From the NCBI GenBank assembly GCA_007844125.1, contig CM017571.1, positions 31,812,156 through 31,876,155 of the forward strand: DNA of 64,000 nt, read 5' to 3'. The stretch comes from Sinonovacula constricta. Lineage: Eukaryota; Mollusca; Bivalvia; Cardiida; Solecurtidae. The notes beneath the pieces were generated by a model. That model searched no databases and was not told the origin of the DNA. It saw nothing but the letters and a program-made list of their open reading frames with translations. Position numbers and translations under genes: made by a program. Positions 24,637 through 36,019 of the stretch are shown here, piece after piece. Position 1 is the first letter of the stretch. Each line of letters begins with the position of its first letter.

Positions 24637-24843
24637 CAGGGTTGTCATTAGGAGGCGGCTGGCGGCCGATTTGACCGCCTCAAATGAAAATTGGGCCGCC
24701 TCAAATTTGAAGAAAAAAAAAGAAAATCGGTCAAGAGCATGCCCGGACCCCCCTAGCAGCGCTTCGTGCCTTTAGCGCTCATATAGCCTAGTCTCCTCAA
24801 AAGTTAATTGAGCCTGCTCAAAATATTTCTAGTGACAACCCTG
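24637..24843. mobile_element. 207-bp GC-rich MITE with 15-bp TIRs and 5-bp TSD
   Basis: Left end CAGGGTTGTCATTAG; right end complement CAGGGTTGTCACTAG (one mismatch). AGCAA flanks both sides (24632-24636 and 24844-24848). The interior is rich in GGCGGC/GCCGCC, unlike its AT-rich surroundings. CAGGG ends recall hAT elements, but their usual 8-bp duplication is not seen. Confidence 0.82.
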
Positions 24844-24846
24844 AGC

Positions 24847-24872
24847 AATATATATATATATATATATATCAA
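24847..24872. repeat. (AT)n microsatellite
   Basis: Uninterrupted AT dinucleotide run of about 20 bp directly beside the 24.6-kb MITE. Confidence 0.95.
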
Positions 24873-25011
24873 TATCAATATATACCAACCTTAACAAAAC
24901 CTTTGTTCTTATAATCCCAGCCATTCCTGAAGGAGCTCAAAAAGAACCACAAAAGTCATTGGATGATTTCTCCTGAATTATCCACTACAACATTAAGTAG
25001 CTCCTTCTTTG

Positions 25012-25252
25012 GGATTTGCCTGCATTTTTGCCGATACTGTGCAGCGTCATTTCTATCATATAGTACAGGGGCACTTATGAGGTGCCCAGGGACTGAGGCC
25101 GGTCGGTCCATTATAGTGACACCGACCAGTCAGGCATTCATTAGGAGGGAAGCCACTACTACCAACTTTAAAGTCTTTGGTTTGACCCAGCCAGGGTTTG
25201 AACCCGCGACCTCCTGGTCCACAAGCTGACGCTCTACCAATTGAGCTATTGC
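25012..25252 (-). mobile_element. SINE-C copy with 13-bp target-site duplication
   Basis: The duplication AGCTCCTTCTTTG flanks it at 24999-25011 and 25253-25265. On the minus strand the head gives TAGCTCAATTGGTAGAGCG (A box) and GGTTCAAACCC (B box, 25194-25204). The body then carries AACTTTAAAGT and TATAATGGACCGACCGG, followed by GTGCCCCTGTAC and CAGTATCGGCAAAAATGC. Confidence 0.95.
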
Positions 25253-25802
25253 AGCTCCTTCTTTGCAGGATTCGAAATGTCAAATTTGCATTTAACAAAG
25301 TAAAATAGAAGGGCCTCAAATAAACAATGCCTTGAACATGCATAATAAAATCTGAAGTTTTCTTCTCAAATTCAGGGTTTCTTATGCCAGTTATAAGAAG
25401 AGTTCTGTTACATCCTAGCAAGTCTTAACTAGCAGTCAGTGACATACTTGTCAGAATATCAATAATGTTTGTAAATTTTTTGTACACCTTGTATTACAAG
25501 AGTAAGTAAAATTTTAAATATAACTTACCTTACATTTAAATTAGTAGTTAACTGTTGTATTATAGTCTGTGGTAGACATATGTTGATCTTTGCAAATAAA
25601 ATATCTCAATATGTCTCACTTTTTCTATATATAAAATTCCCGGTATAATTTAGCATGATTAAAATATCCCTAACTGCTAACTGGTTCTATTACATGGTAT
25701 GACACACAATTAGAGAAAATTATAAATGCATGGAACTGAGGACAACAATTATGATGTTTTCTTAAAAATAATCTCTAAATCACACAATTACTATTCTTTT
25801 TA

Positions 25803-25878
25803 CCTTTTTTTTCATCTTCATCTTTCATCATTTTTTTTTTTTTCATCTTCATCTTTCATCATTTTTTTTTTTTTCATA
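25803..25878. repeat. Tandem duplication of a poly-T/CATCTTCATC unit
   Basis: TTCATCTTCATCTTTCATCA followed by a T-run occurs twice in succession with a period of about 31-33 bp. Confidence 0.9.
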
Positions 25879-26098
25879 AAGGCCTAGGTCTTTACCCATT
25901 TTAGCATCAATAATATCTTGAAACTTACAGCTCAGTGCCAAAGATATCTCAGAAAATCTTTTAAAACTAGTATATCTAAAATAATTAAATTGGTAATAAA
26001 TAAAATAAATAATTATGAATACAATACATAATAACAAACAATAATAAAATTAGTTATAACAAAAACAGAAAAACAGGCTATTGTCTATGTAACAGATG

Positions 26099-26419
26099 TT
26101 TATGTTTATTGGGTTTATTGTCCCACCAACAGTATTTCAGTTATCTGGAAATGGTGGTCACTTGAAGCAGACAGTGCTACCTTCACTGTGTATAGAATGT
26201 CAGAACACCTGGCATGATACCATACCCAGTCACAATATCCTGACACCGGGCCAACCAGTCATGGCATTACACTTATACTTCTTATATCTGCTTGAGCATT
26301 AGCAAGGGAGCTATACCACTACCATTCTTAAAGACTTTGTTATGTCACTGCCCGGGATCGAACCTGGGCCTCCAGTACCTGGAGCTGATGCTGTACCAAG
26401 TGCGCTACCAGATCTAGTG
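26099..26419 (-). mobile_element. SINE-B copy with 11-bp target-site duplication
   Basis: The duplication TGTAACAGATG occurs at 26088-26098 and 26420-26430. The minus strand gives A-box-like TGGTAGCGCACTTGG and B box GGTTCGATCCC (26354-26364). The tail end carries TTTATTGGGTTTATTGTCCC and AACAGTATTTCAGTTATCTG. Confidence 0.93.
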
Positions 26420-27154
26420 TGTAACAGATGAACCTTGCTTAGCCTGAGATGATCTGCATAAGGTAAAAAGTACAGAACTAGATCAGCGATGGATATAAAT
26501 TGAGTAGATTTAGATCAACAAGCTCCTGTGATGTCTGTAGCAATATGGCTCGTTATTTCGCCCTACAGATGTTAGCTAATATTACAATAAAATAATAACA
26601 TGAATTATGAACTGAAAAAAGCGGCTTATGCAGAAAAGTCAACAGAATGGCCTCAAGAGTTGAACAAGAAGAAAATCCCAGTCACTCTGCCCACAGTACT
26701 AGTAGATTTCAAAAGACTGCTGAAGCCCTAGTAAACAAGAGCTCGGGTGAGCAAACAATCCTTTGAGTCCGATCAAGACTTCAATACACTTCAATACATT
26801 GAATCATTGACAAAGGACACATGAGGCAACAACCAGTTAACACATAGTGAACATCTTTATCACTGACTGGGGATATGATACAATAATACAAATACACAGC
26901 TGGCGTCACTGTTCAGACACCTAATTCAGTGATAGTTGTGGGGTTGTTTTTCTCCCAAGCCATGCTCATTAATGTAAATAATTGCTTTTTTCCTAAAACC
27001 TAAATGCAGGTATGCTTTCGATTTTTAAAAGATTTTTTTTTGGCTGTCAACATTTAAATTGGTGGGTTTGTTTTATTCCAAGCTTGTGCTATGTCATCTG
27101 AAAATGGTGATTTATTTTGGCTGACAACTTTTTATATTGGTGGGATGTTTGTGC

Positions 27155-27395
27155 TATGTTGCTTTTTGTTTGTCAAATCACACTAAGAGTATGGTCATAT
27201 GTGCGACCTTCAGTTAACAATTGGTGGAGGAAGACCCCAAGACTTATGTCTTTGTAGAACCAATGACACACCCCAAGTTAGCTAGAAAACCTTCCCACAT
27301 GAAAGTTCTTGTCCGGACTGGACTCAAATCCATGTGGTGAGGGGCTGTGGAGTTAAAAGTTGGTGTCTCTAACTGCTCGGTAACAGGTGCCCTTT
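27155..27395 (-). mobile_element. SINE-A copy
   Basis: Reverse orientation: ATTGGTGGAGGAAGACCCC, GTAGAACCAATGACAC, CTGGACTCAAATCCATG, GTGAGGGGCTGTGG and GGTAACAGGTGCCC at the head end. Confidence 0.85.
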
Positions 27396-29139
27396 TGAGC
27401 CCTGTCAAGTCTAAAATGACAAATTTAAGAGGAAAGCACTTAAAAGTTTTGTCAAGTTATATTTACCAGTCAAAAATGCTTTAAAAGTAAGCAATAACAA
27501 GAATTGTTCATAGTGAGTGCACTCCATATTCTCAGTGCTGAATAGTATAACTAAAACTCTGGGTACAAAAGTTGGGGAGGGGGAAATATTCAGCAGAAAT
27601 TATTTTTGGATAACCTAGTCTTTTTAAATTTTACCCACTTTTGACAATAAGAAAATATTTCAAGATTAAAGTGGAACTTATTTGATTGTTTTCAAGAAAT
27701 GGAACTTAACAAAAAAAGTTAAACGAGCACCGATGCTGATACCGAAAGACGGGTAATATGACCCCAAGCTCTGCTTTTTTTCTTCTTCAAAAACTGGAGC
27801 TAAAGAAGAAAATAACTAAGTGATAATGTGATAAACATTTATCTTTCCATACATGGCTGTTGTCAATATGCTAAACTTAAAATCAATCACAGCTTTAGCG
27901 CAAAGTTTTATTCAAAGTAAAACAAAAGAATTTTTTTCATGAATAATGAATAATAAATTACATCTTACTAGTTGTTTCTTTTCACAAATTGTATTATATT
28001 ACAATCAATAGACACTAACGGAAATCAGGATAACACAATTTTCCTGTTCCAGTACAAGGGAACACAATGTTCAGTCAATTATATATACTAAATAAACACT
28101 TGCATTTTGAGTGACAGTTGTCATAAGCTATTGTGTATAAGAAGTAAGCAGAGACTTACTGATGTACATACTGGTCACAATGTAGCCATTACCAGCAGAC
28201 AAAGGCAGATACAAGAGCTCATTCATGGCTAGCTTCTCTTGCTGGTCAGTGGGTGCAGTCAATACCAGCCAACCTTATACTCAATTTTGTTGTATGAATC
28301 CCAAGAGACAGAGACATTTGTCCTTATTAACAGATGAAGAGCTCGACCTAACTTTACTTGGTGTCAATTGTCCTGCAGTCAGTTACACATTCTTGCTGAG
28401 CTAGGAAGTATACATTATGACAATAGCAAAGCAAATCAATAGCAGAAAAACATCACTCATAATGGGATACAGAACACAATATCCATAGCCATTATTTACT
28501 CAGTCTGTGATGATTGGTTTAATTAAAATCAAAGCACCCACAGGAATGTGAGGTCAGTGTTATCATAATTTCAAAATTCTGGTGATTCAATAGTTTTCAA
28601 TTTTGCAGACAAAAACCAGAAATCAAAGGATAAAAACAAAACAAAAAGGAGTAACCCTAAAACAAAAGCGTAGGTTGCTAATTACATCTCCCAATACTGG
28701 CTACATCATACCACGCTTCACTACTAAAATTGACTTGATTTGTTCTTTGACAAAATTGACAAATTTCCCAAATAATTTAAAATCTAGTGACAACATGCGA
28801 AACATTAATGTGTAACACTGAAAATGTGCCTTTATACCTGAAGTTTATAGTCTGAGCTGTCAACATTGATGTTTCTATGTGTATGTCTGCACAACTTTAC
28901 CCAAGTATGAGGAGTTCTACAAAGCACTATAAAGGTCAATTTTTGTGCCTCAGATTTTCAGTTGTAATCATTCTGGATGGTGTTGCAGCTGTTTTACAGA
29001 TAAATCCCCCTTTTTAACAGAACCTTGCATAATCTAGACAGACAAAACTAATTATTATTATTGGGATGATAATTATCATTTCTATCCATAAATATCCATA
29101 TTAATTTACCATTGTTTTATCAGATATGATTAACAAGGT

Positions 29140-29393
29140 GCAATTGTTGTTGTTTTTTACAATCACAATTATTGGTTGTATTGTCGAGATCCAACTTATT
29201 ATTGGTGGAGGAAAACTCCAGACAAAGCATACATTTAGATATTTCTGGATAGAGAACCAACGACATACCGCAACCTAGCTAGAAAACATTCCCTCATGAA
29301 AATTCTTTGCCCCAGCCAAGACTTGAACCCACACAGTAAAGGACTGAAAAGTAACAAGTCTGCGACTCTTACTACTTAACCACTGGCACCCCC
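29140..29393 (-). mobile_element. SINE-A copy
   Basis: Reverse orientation: poly-T-rich tail, TATTGGTGGAGGAAAACTCC, GAACCAACGACATACCGC, GACTTGAACCCACACAG and CTTAACCACTGGCACCCCC. Confidence 0.85.
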
Positions 29394-29876
29394 AGTCTTT
29401 CTGTATTCCATCTGATATAACCTGAAGGTGATAAGTCACAGTCCTACAATCCAGACTGGGTCTGACCACCCCTGATGACATTTACCAAACAGCCTTTCTT
29501 CAGGCCATATTTCACACCTGGCTGCTAAGTTCAGGTAGGCTTTAAGCAGTATAAACCACTGCTGCTTATATAGATTATGATAACATTATGCATAAGGGAG
29601 TGCTTACGATATAACTGCTGTTATACCTCTGCCAAAAGTGAGACATCCATGTTAGAAGAATATTGTTAATACATAGGAATCTGGGAAAAAAAATTGGGAG
29701 GAAAACCATAAACATGACATTAGGAACTTTGGAGGAAAATCCCATTGATTAGGGGTGTTTTGCACAATTTTACTCTATTAAAGAATATATATGTATGTTT
29801 AATACTTATAGTAAACTGCTATTATTCAAGATTCTATGCATAGCATATTTATAACCAAGTAACATTTTGTACAGAA

Positions 29877-29945
29877 TTTGTTTATTGGGTTTATCGTACC
29901 ACCAACAGTATTTCAGTTATCTAGAGATGGTATTCACTATCTGGA
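29877..29945 (-). mobile_element. SINE-B tail fragment
   Basis: TTTGTTTATTGGGTTTATCG, then CCACCAACAGTATTTCAG and TTATCTAGAGATGG. Truncated after about 65 bp. Confidence 0.75.
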
Positions 29946-31711
29946 ATTTTGCAGTGAGAACTGGGAAAAGTTTACTTATTTTCAAAAGGAATATGACAGA
30001 CATAGCAAAAAAAAAGATCAACAAAATATCTATGAAAATATAATAGGTTTTTAAAGTATAAATTAATTCAGTCCTTCCCAAAAGCTATCAACAATATATT
30101 CAGCTGGTGGAAATTATAAGGCATTTTCGCACACATATTTTTCTTACACATTAATGTTTCACATACATACTAAAAACTGTGCTTACTTATGGTTGAAAGT
30201 AACAATCATTACTGCCATAAAATTGTTTTAAAATTTATTTTAAAAAATAGATATTATCAAACTGGTCAGCAAATTACAAGTTTGTTAACTGGAAGTTAAC
30301 ATTATACATACAATATCATTTCACTTGCAAGCCAGTAATACTACCAGAGATAAAGGAATGACTATGATGAGTTCAGTTAAGGCATAACTAAGTTATTTTT
30401 ATTTTTGGCCACTAAAAATGACTAAGAAATCTGAAAACTTTTAGCAAACAAGCTTTGGCATGTCAGGGCACTATATTTGTATTCAGCTTAAAAAACCAAA
30501 GTATTTCTTAGTAAGAACAAAAAAGAAACATCAAAAGAAGGCATTGTTTCTCAAGATAAAGCCATTGTATCATTTTAGTTTAAGATGAAAGAGCGTAGGC
30601 TGAAGTGACCTTGTTACAACACGTAATACTTGAGGTTTCTCTGTATCATATGACTCATAATGCACAATCTTACTTATTAAGAAGTTATGAAGTTGACTAC
30701 TCTTCATAGCAGTGACAATGTAATCTGGAAATTCAACAAGTACATTTAAAGTTCAAGTGGACTAAGATATGACCCCTTTATTCTAAAAAAAAAGATGTTT
30801 CCAAATATGTACCTCATAAAAACCCATGACTCCAAATTGTTGAATTATCACTGTAGGTGTACACAGATAGGGCCAATTGATATGAAATCTGACAAGAATG
30901 TGAATTTTATTTTTGCAATCTTTGTATGATCAGCCCATCTGTACTAAGTCATCAATCTGTCTCGGTCATTTATAAGTTTCTATGGGTATAATGTTGCCAA
31001 TTCGATCAGGAAACATGCTATAAAATTTAAACAACAAATGAATACAAAAGAATAAACCTATAGTACCAAAATTTTTGTTGTGATGTATCAAGAAATGGGT
31101 GACAGTGACCTGCTCCCCTGCTGCAAAGTGGCTCTGCCAGTCTTGGTTGTTGATCCTGAACCTTCTGCTTATGTCCTCTACATTAAAAGCGGGGTTGTGT
31201 TAGAATGAGACAGTTCATCTAACACAAAATTCTTTGCTGACTCTTTTCTCCAGTTGGTGATAAATGTCATATCAAAATGAGACTATTTTAAACAAAGCAG
31301 TGAATACACAGTACTTGCAGCACTTTCAATGAAATATTTGCATGTCAATAACTGTTGCCTGCAAAGTGCTGATAGATTTAGACTTTACCAGTAATTAAGC
31401 CAGCAAAAAAGTGTTATATCTTAACACTGTACTATGTGCTATGTAACATTTTTCAACAATGTGCACACACACTGTTTTTTCTACAATGTGCACACAAGCT
31501 ATCTTTCAATGAAAGTCCTTTATTGCCTATAGCAACTTGATACCACAGTTGGACACAGCTTGTAAATTTCTTTTCAACCAAAATAACAAGTATTTAAACC
31601 AGACAATTTGAGTGTGTAACCAGTGATTTAATACTTACTTGCAGTTAAGATCTATTTCTTAAAGTTCTTTCACACTCCAGTCTGTGTTATACCATTCTCA
31701 AAAAATTAGGG

Positions 31712-31925
31712 CCAGCATTCACCAACTATTCTTAGGTAAGAATTACTCAAGTCATACATTCCAATCCACAGTATCTTCATTATGTATTTAGCTACATGTC
31801 TGTATTTTGGCATGACACTTTAAATTTGTTACTTTGAGCTTTAAATCACATTGATACTTCATAAATAAAGTTAACTTTGTTGGTATGAAAATGACTTAGG
31901 TTTAAGAATGGTTGGTGAATACAGG
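31712..31925. mobile_element. 214-bp MITE with ~25-bp TIRs
   Basis: Left end CCAGCATTCACCAACTATTC then TTAGGTAAG. Right end complement CCTGTATTCACCAACCATTC then TTAAACCTAAG. The interior is AT-rich and non-coding. No clear target-site duplication was found. Confidence 0.78.
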
Positions 31926-33555
31926 CATAGAGGTTTAATTCAAGCCCTGCCCTCATTTGTTGGTAAGTATTTTAGTCTCATTAAAGAATGAATGATTAGC
32001 TATTTTCTGATTGGCTTAAATTAGCTTAGTAGTTTTGAACTGTTCCAATTTCTAATACGCAACTCTGATTGGTTAGTCAATTACAGACAATAAAACAATG
32101 CAACACATTATTTTCATGCATTTGCGAATAGAAAATAAACATGGTCTAAGGAGTGCAATAATTGTTGTTTGTAAACTCATTTTTATAAACATTTGCACAT
32201 ATGTATTTTTATAGACACTCACACAAATGAATTTTTCTCAGCTTTATGAGTCTCAAAAAATAATACTTATACTGACAATAAAATTCATGACAGAAGAATC
32301 TTGCATGATGAAGAAACAAAATAAAGCACTTTGACAGGTGAAGCAGGTATAATAATAACTGTCAGTGATTATTATCTCTTAGATTGTCTTCACAATTATA
32401 TATGCAAGTCCTTCTTTCGAGACATTATATTTAGTGGCAGACAAAAGGAATGCATCATGCTGTACAATGCACTTTTGAACAAGATTAAATTTAAGGAGCT
32501 AGGGCATTTATAACCTGCTTACAACAATTGATCCACCCAGCTGATCTGTCCTGTCACACCTTATTTCTGACTGTTTTTGTACAAACATGCCGTTTTAGTA
32601 ACAATTTATAACTATTAGCTTGCCTAGTACTGACTTTTGGTGGCAAAAGAAATTATTCTCAGTACAGGAATTAAGATGCTGGGGACCCTGTCTTTGCACC
32701 AGTAGCTACTACTATTGGTTACATTTCATTAAAAACTTCACCAATAAAGAAGGATGAAATATTAATTATGCACAACTCGTGGTCATTATCTATGAACGAC
32801 TTATTATATGCTACAACTTGTACTTTTTTTACCATATATCACCATGGTTTTTACTGTAAGCAGTACTTGAAGGTTAACTGACTAAGTCGGACCCTGATAC
32901 ACTGGCAGAATTACCGAAATATTGAGAAAGAGAATGCCTTGTTAGCTGATTGTTTATGAAATATACAAAAGGAAAAAGTTTTATATACCAATGTACAACA
33001 AGCTTATCACTAACAAATTAAAAGGCAATGTATACCTGGCCTGACACAATATTACAATGGTCCCAAATTGCCTTGGGGCGGTGAGCCCAGGGACCACCAG
33101 TTGAAAAAATATAGATACATCACTACATCACTAACATCAAGACAACACCAAGGGATCCATATAAATCATACATGTGAACTCTCCCTCCTATGGGAGGAGA
33201 CTCCCATTTTAAGGTTCAAAATTATCTGAAAATGAGGGGTGTTTTACACATTTTCAGAAGTCCCCCTACTTGGAAACTGATAACTTCCTTCTTAGTTTAA
33301 ATGAAAATAACAAATTTCACAATTTGCAAGTGAAATCTCCCACTGTGGCCTCAGAAAAAAATTCACATGTTATGATAAATATGTAAATAAAACATATGTA
33401 ACAAGGGTAAATATAAGACATGTGACAATATATGTAACATTTCAACAATTTCTGGAGTATATCTCCATCTTTACTAACTGTCTTTGGATGAGATAGTAAC
33501 AGGACTGTAGTGATCTGGATTGTTGATCCACAGGATTGCCAGAGGAGGGTAATTT

Positions 33556-33712
33556 AAATATAAAAAATAGCTAACTGTGCAGAATGAATCGGAAAGGAAA
33601 TACCTGTTTAGAATAACAAGTGGGATGTTACACTTCACTTTTCAAATAGATGTAAGACAAAAATAAACATCATCTTGCAAAATTTGTTAGACTGTTGGAT
33701 ACCATCTTTAAG
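33556..33712. mobile_element. TTAA-type MITE, right-end fragment
   Basis: AAAAATAGCTAACTGTGC near the left and AAATTTGTTAGACTGTTGG then ATACCATC at the right match the right half of type a copies. Confidence 0.6.
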
Positions 33713-34479
33713 AATGTGAATGAGGAAGTAATTTGTATATGCTGATGTCTGCTGAAGAAGCATTATACAAGTCATGCCTGTCAGACCGCCATTCTTTCCA
33801 CAATAATTCCAGTGTGTATTCTACAGCATGTGTTTGTATGATTCTTGCAAATTTGTACAATATCTGACATAATTTAAAATCATATGCAGGAAATATATTC
33901 TAAGGGATACCCAACAAATGAAAACAAAAGTATTGAGTAATGATAAAAAAATATTCACTGCTTGCTGTCATTTCAGAAGTGCATCAGTCACTAATCGTAG
34001 AGCAGGAAATATGTTACGACATAATTTTCTTGTAATTTTTAGGGGGAAGGGTGGGATGCTAGGGGATATATGTACCATCTGAAAGCCAAAATGGGTTTGA
34101 AATTGAGTCTAAAAACAATAGCAACAATAAAATGCTGTGTCCCGACTTTTTTTCTCAATTGACAAGAAGAAAATAAGTAACACAGAACTGATACAGAAAA
34201 TGATCTGTGCAGAATCAGGTTGTTTTATATGTTTGTGTGTTAAAACATGGTACCCATTTGAACCAACATCATACCATCGAGTAGGCCTACAGTGGGTCTG
34301 GGAAGCTGGGCACACAAAATATGCAGGAAACCAATCTGTTTATAGACAAAGGGTGGAGGATTGACCTATTTGATGTACGTTTCAGAATTTCTTAATCGTC
34401 CCATTGTTAGGACTGTGCAGTATTGTTGGGAGGGTGCGAGATCTGACAGGGGACAATGAGGATCACTACATACACTCAC

Positions 34480-34725
34480 CTCAAGGTCTTCTATTGACTT
34501 GAAACTGACGATGGCGAACCCATCGATGATGTCTTCTTCATATGTCCCTGCACCGTTTTTCTTTTTCCTCGGCTTAGAACGACTTCTCTCTCGAGTTCCC
34601 ACTGACGAAGATCGCTCGTCCCCATCTTGCTCTCCCTCAGTATCACTGGCCTCGACCTGTAGTCTCTGCAGCCTGTGTTCCCTTCGCTTTCGATGATGGG
34701 CTCTCGACTTACGTTCGGAATCCAT
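34480..34725 (-). CDS. AUTS2: AUTS2/FBRSL1-like protein, first coding exon
   Basis: This exon encodes the first 82 residues of an AUTS2/fibrosin-family nuclear protein. Vertebrate AUTS2 recruits coactivators to a non-canonical PRC1 complex and acts in transcription. Residues 1-58 are highly basic and Ser/Arg/Lys-rich with an acidic patch (about 27-38), as expected of this family's disordered N-terminus. Residues 63-71 read EEDIIDGFA, followed by xSFxSxExLE, which matches the conserved N-terminal block of AUTS2 and FBRSL1. The exon ends in phase 0 at GAG followed by GTGAGT (minus strand), the same place the vertebrate first exon ends after LE. The start is supported by an in-frame stop 13 codons upstream (34762-34764). 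Invertebrates usually have one pro-orthologue, so AUTS2, FBRS and FBRSL1 cannot be told apart. Family assignment is strong and the orthologue name is inferred. Confidence 0.88.
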
Positions 34726-35000
34726 TGAGATTTGTTCTCCGATTTCTTCGACCCCGCAGGGCTAGCTCCCTCAGCTCGGCATCCAACTTACATACACAGA
34801 TTCTGTTTATTCATTCCAGCACAACAATATTGTAAAAATGTCAGTAATAATCCAAAATAAACTTCAAGACTATGGGCCAATTTAGTCCACATTAAGTTCA
34901 AATGGCGGACAATACACGATGACCGCGTCACGCAGCTGAGATCCGACATACCGTTAGTCCGCACGCACTTGCTGGGAAAAGTAGTTCTGCAAGGAATTAT
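34726..35000 (-). promoter_or_regulatory. 5' UTR and core promoter region of the AUTS2-like gene
   Basis: This stretch upstream of the AUTS2-like start codon is visibly richer in CpG than the surrounding AT-rich DNA. It holds a YY1-like motif (AAATGGCGGAC, about 34899-34909) and inverted TGAC/GTCA half-sites with a 3-bp spacer (TGACCGCGTCA, 34920-34930). No clear TATA box is placed for the minus strand. The transcription start cannot be fixed from sequence alone. Confidence 0.4.
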
Positions 35001-36019
35001 TTCAGTGCGTTAAATGTGCAGCGGAAACAGGCAATAGTTTTGATTAATGGCATTTGTGTATGGTTTTTGTCCTGTAAAAGTTAATAAAAACTGACAATCT
35101 TTTCGATTTTTGTTGAGAAAATAAGGACCCAAAATCCATGCGCAGGAATACAAACACAGTTAAAAGGAAAGTAGATCAAGGGCCACCGCCGAAATTCGGG
35201 TGTATCCAATTAGTCGGTGTAATCAAGCGCGTCTGATTGATGAAAGATACGCGACCTTGCCTTCACTGTGTTCGTGATTCATGAGACAACAATAAAAAAT
35301 GAAGTCCATGTTTGTTATCAAACGGACATACCGATACTTGTTCGGGTATTATAAAATCAGAGAAACAATAATACCAGACTTTTATGGTGTGGGCCATGAG
35401 TGTATGTATACATGCCGAAATCTAGCCAGCATAACCTAACATTTGCTGGATATGTAACAGTGAGGTGCTGTACGATACTGGTCACCGATGGACCATATGA
35501 AGATATCCACAGGTATCCCAAGGTACCTTATGGGAATAAAAATCACGACCAATTCACATAGCATTATTCTAATCTATACCAGAGACATATAGACGTTTAG
35601 TAAATGCAGTTCATCTTCGACATTAAACTAGACCACTGTTTTATCAATTAATTTATAATAGTGTGCTGAAACGAAGCGAGTCTGCTTTGTTGATGTTAAA
35701 TCGTCGACTTGGCTATGATATGTATACAGTTAGTGTATTATCGAACTATGCTGTTTAAATGTGCCACCTAATTCGGATCTGATTAAACAATATACAAGAT
35801 TGTACCGAGCAATTCTTGACAGAGAACATGACAGAGACAACGTTCCACAGGCCACACTGCGCCATAAGATAGCCTCTTGTCGAGACGTAGCTTGCTGCTA
35901 TGCACGCAGTCAACAGCTATTGATTATAGTGCACCAAGCAGTTGTTACAGATGGCAGAAACAATGATGATAGAGCAAGGCCCTCCCAAAAGGATTCATAA
36001 ACACATTCATTACTTTTCC
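35001..36019. other. Intergenic stretch between the AUTS2-like promoter and the 28-bp satellite
   Basis: AT-rich sequence with a CpG-moderate segment at 35000-35300. One plus-strand frame stays open from 35734 to 36000 and contains a QYTRLYRAIL segment that superficially recalls LYR-motif proteins. It has no good ATG and no recognised full domain, so no gene is called. Confidence 0.4.

Larger units (their letters stand above)
7848..34479 (-). other. Presumed AUTS2-like intron 1 (26.6 kb)
   Basis: This is the interval between the donor at 34474-34479 and the acceptor near 7848-7861. It is filled with SINEs, MITEs, a Tigger relic and AT-rich unique sequence. I found no convincing additional coding exon on either strand. 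Stretches with nothing recognisable include about 7900-9100, 14261-17210, 18720-19045, 21320-22430, 26432-27150, 27396-29130, 29945-31710, 31926-33555 and 33716-34470. Several of these hold only short open frames without family resemblance. Unusually long first introns are also known in vertebrate AUTS2. Confidence 0.55.

Noticed and set aside
25056..25421. 121-codon minus ORF with GRASACGPGGRGFKPW
   Set aside because: It is the translation of the tRNA-like head of a SINE-C copy; the same peptide appears in the 60-kb copy.
34109..34364. ORFs on both strands just downstream of AUTS2-like exon 1
   Set aside because: They lie in intron sequence with no domain resemblance, and they overlap each other on opposite strands.
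34499..34696. 65-codon plus ORF opposite AUTS2-like exon 1
   Set aside because: Antisense shadow of the conserved exon.
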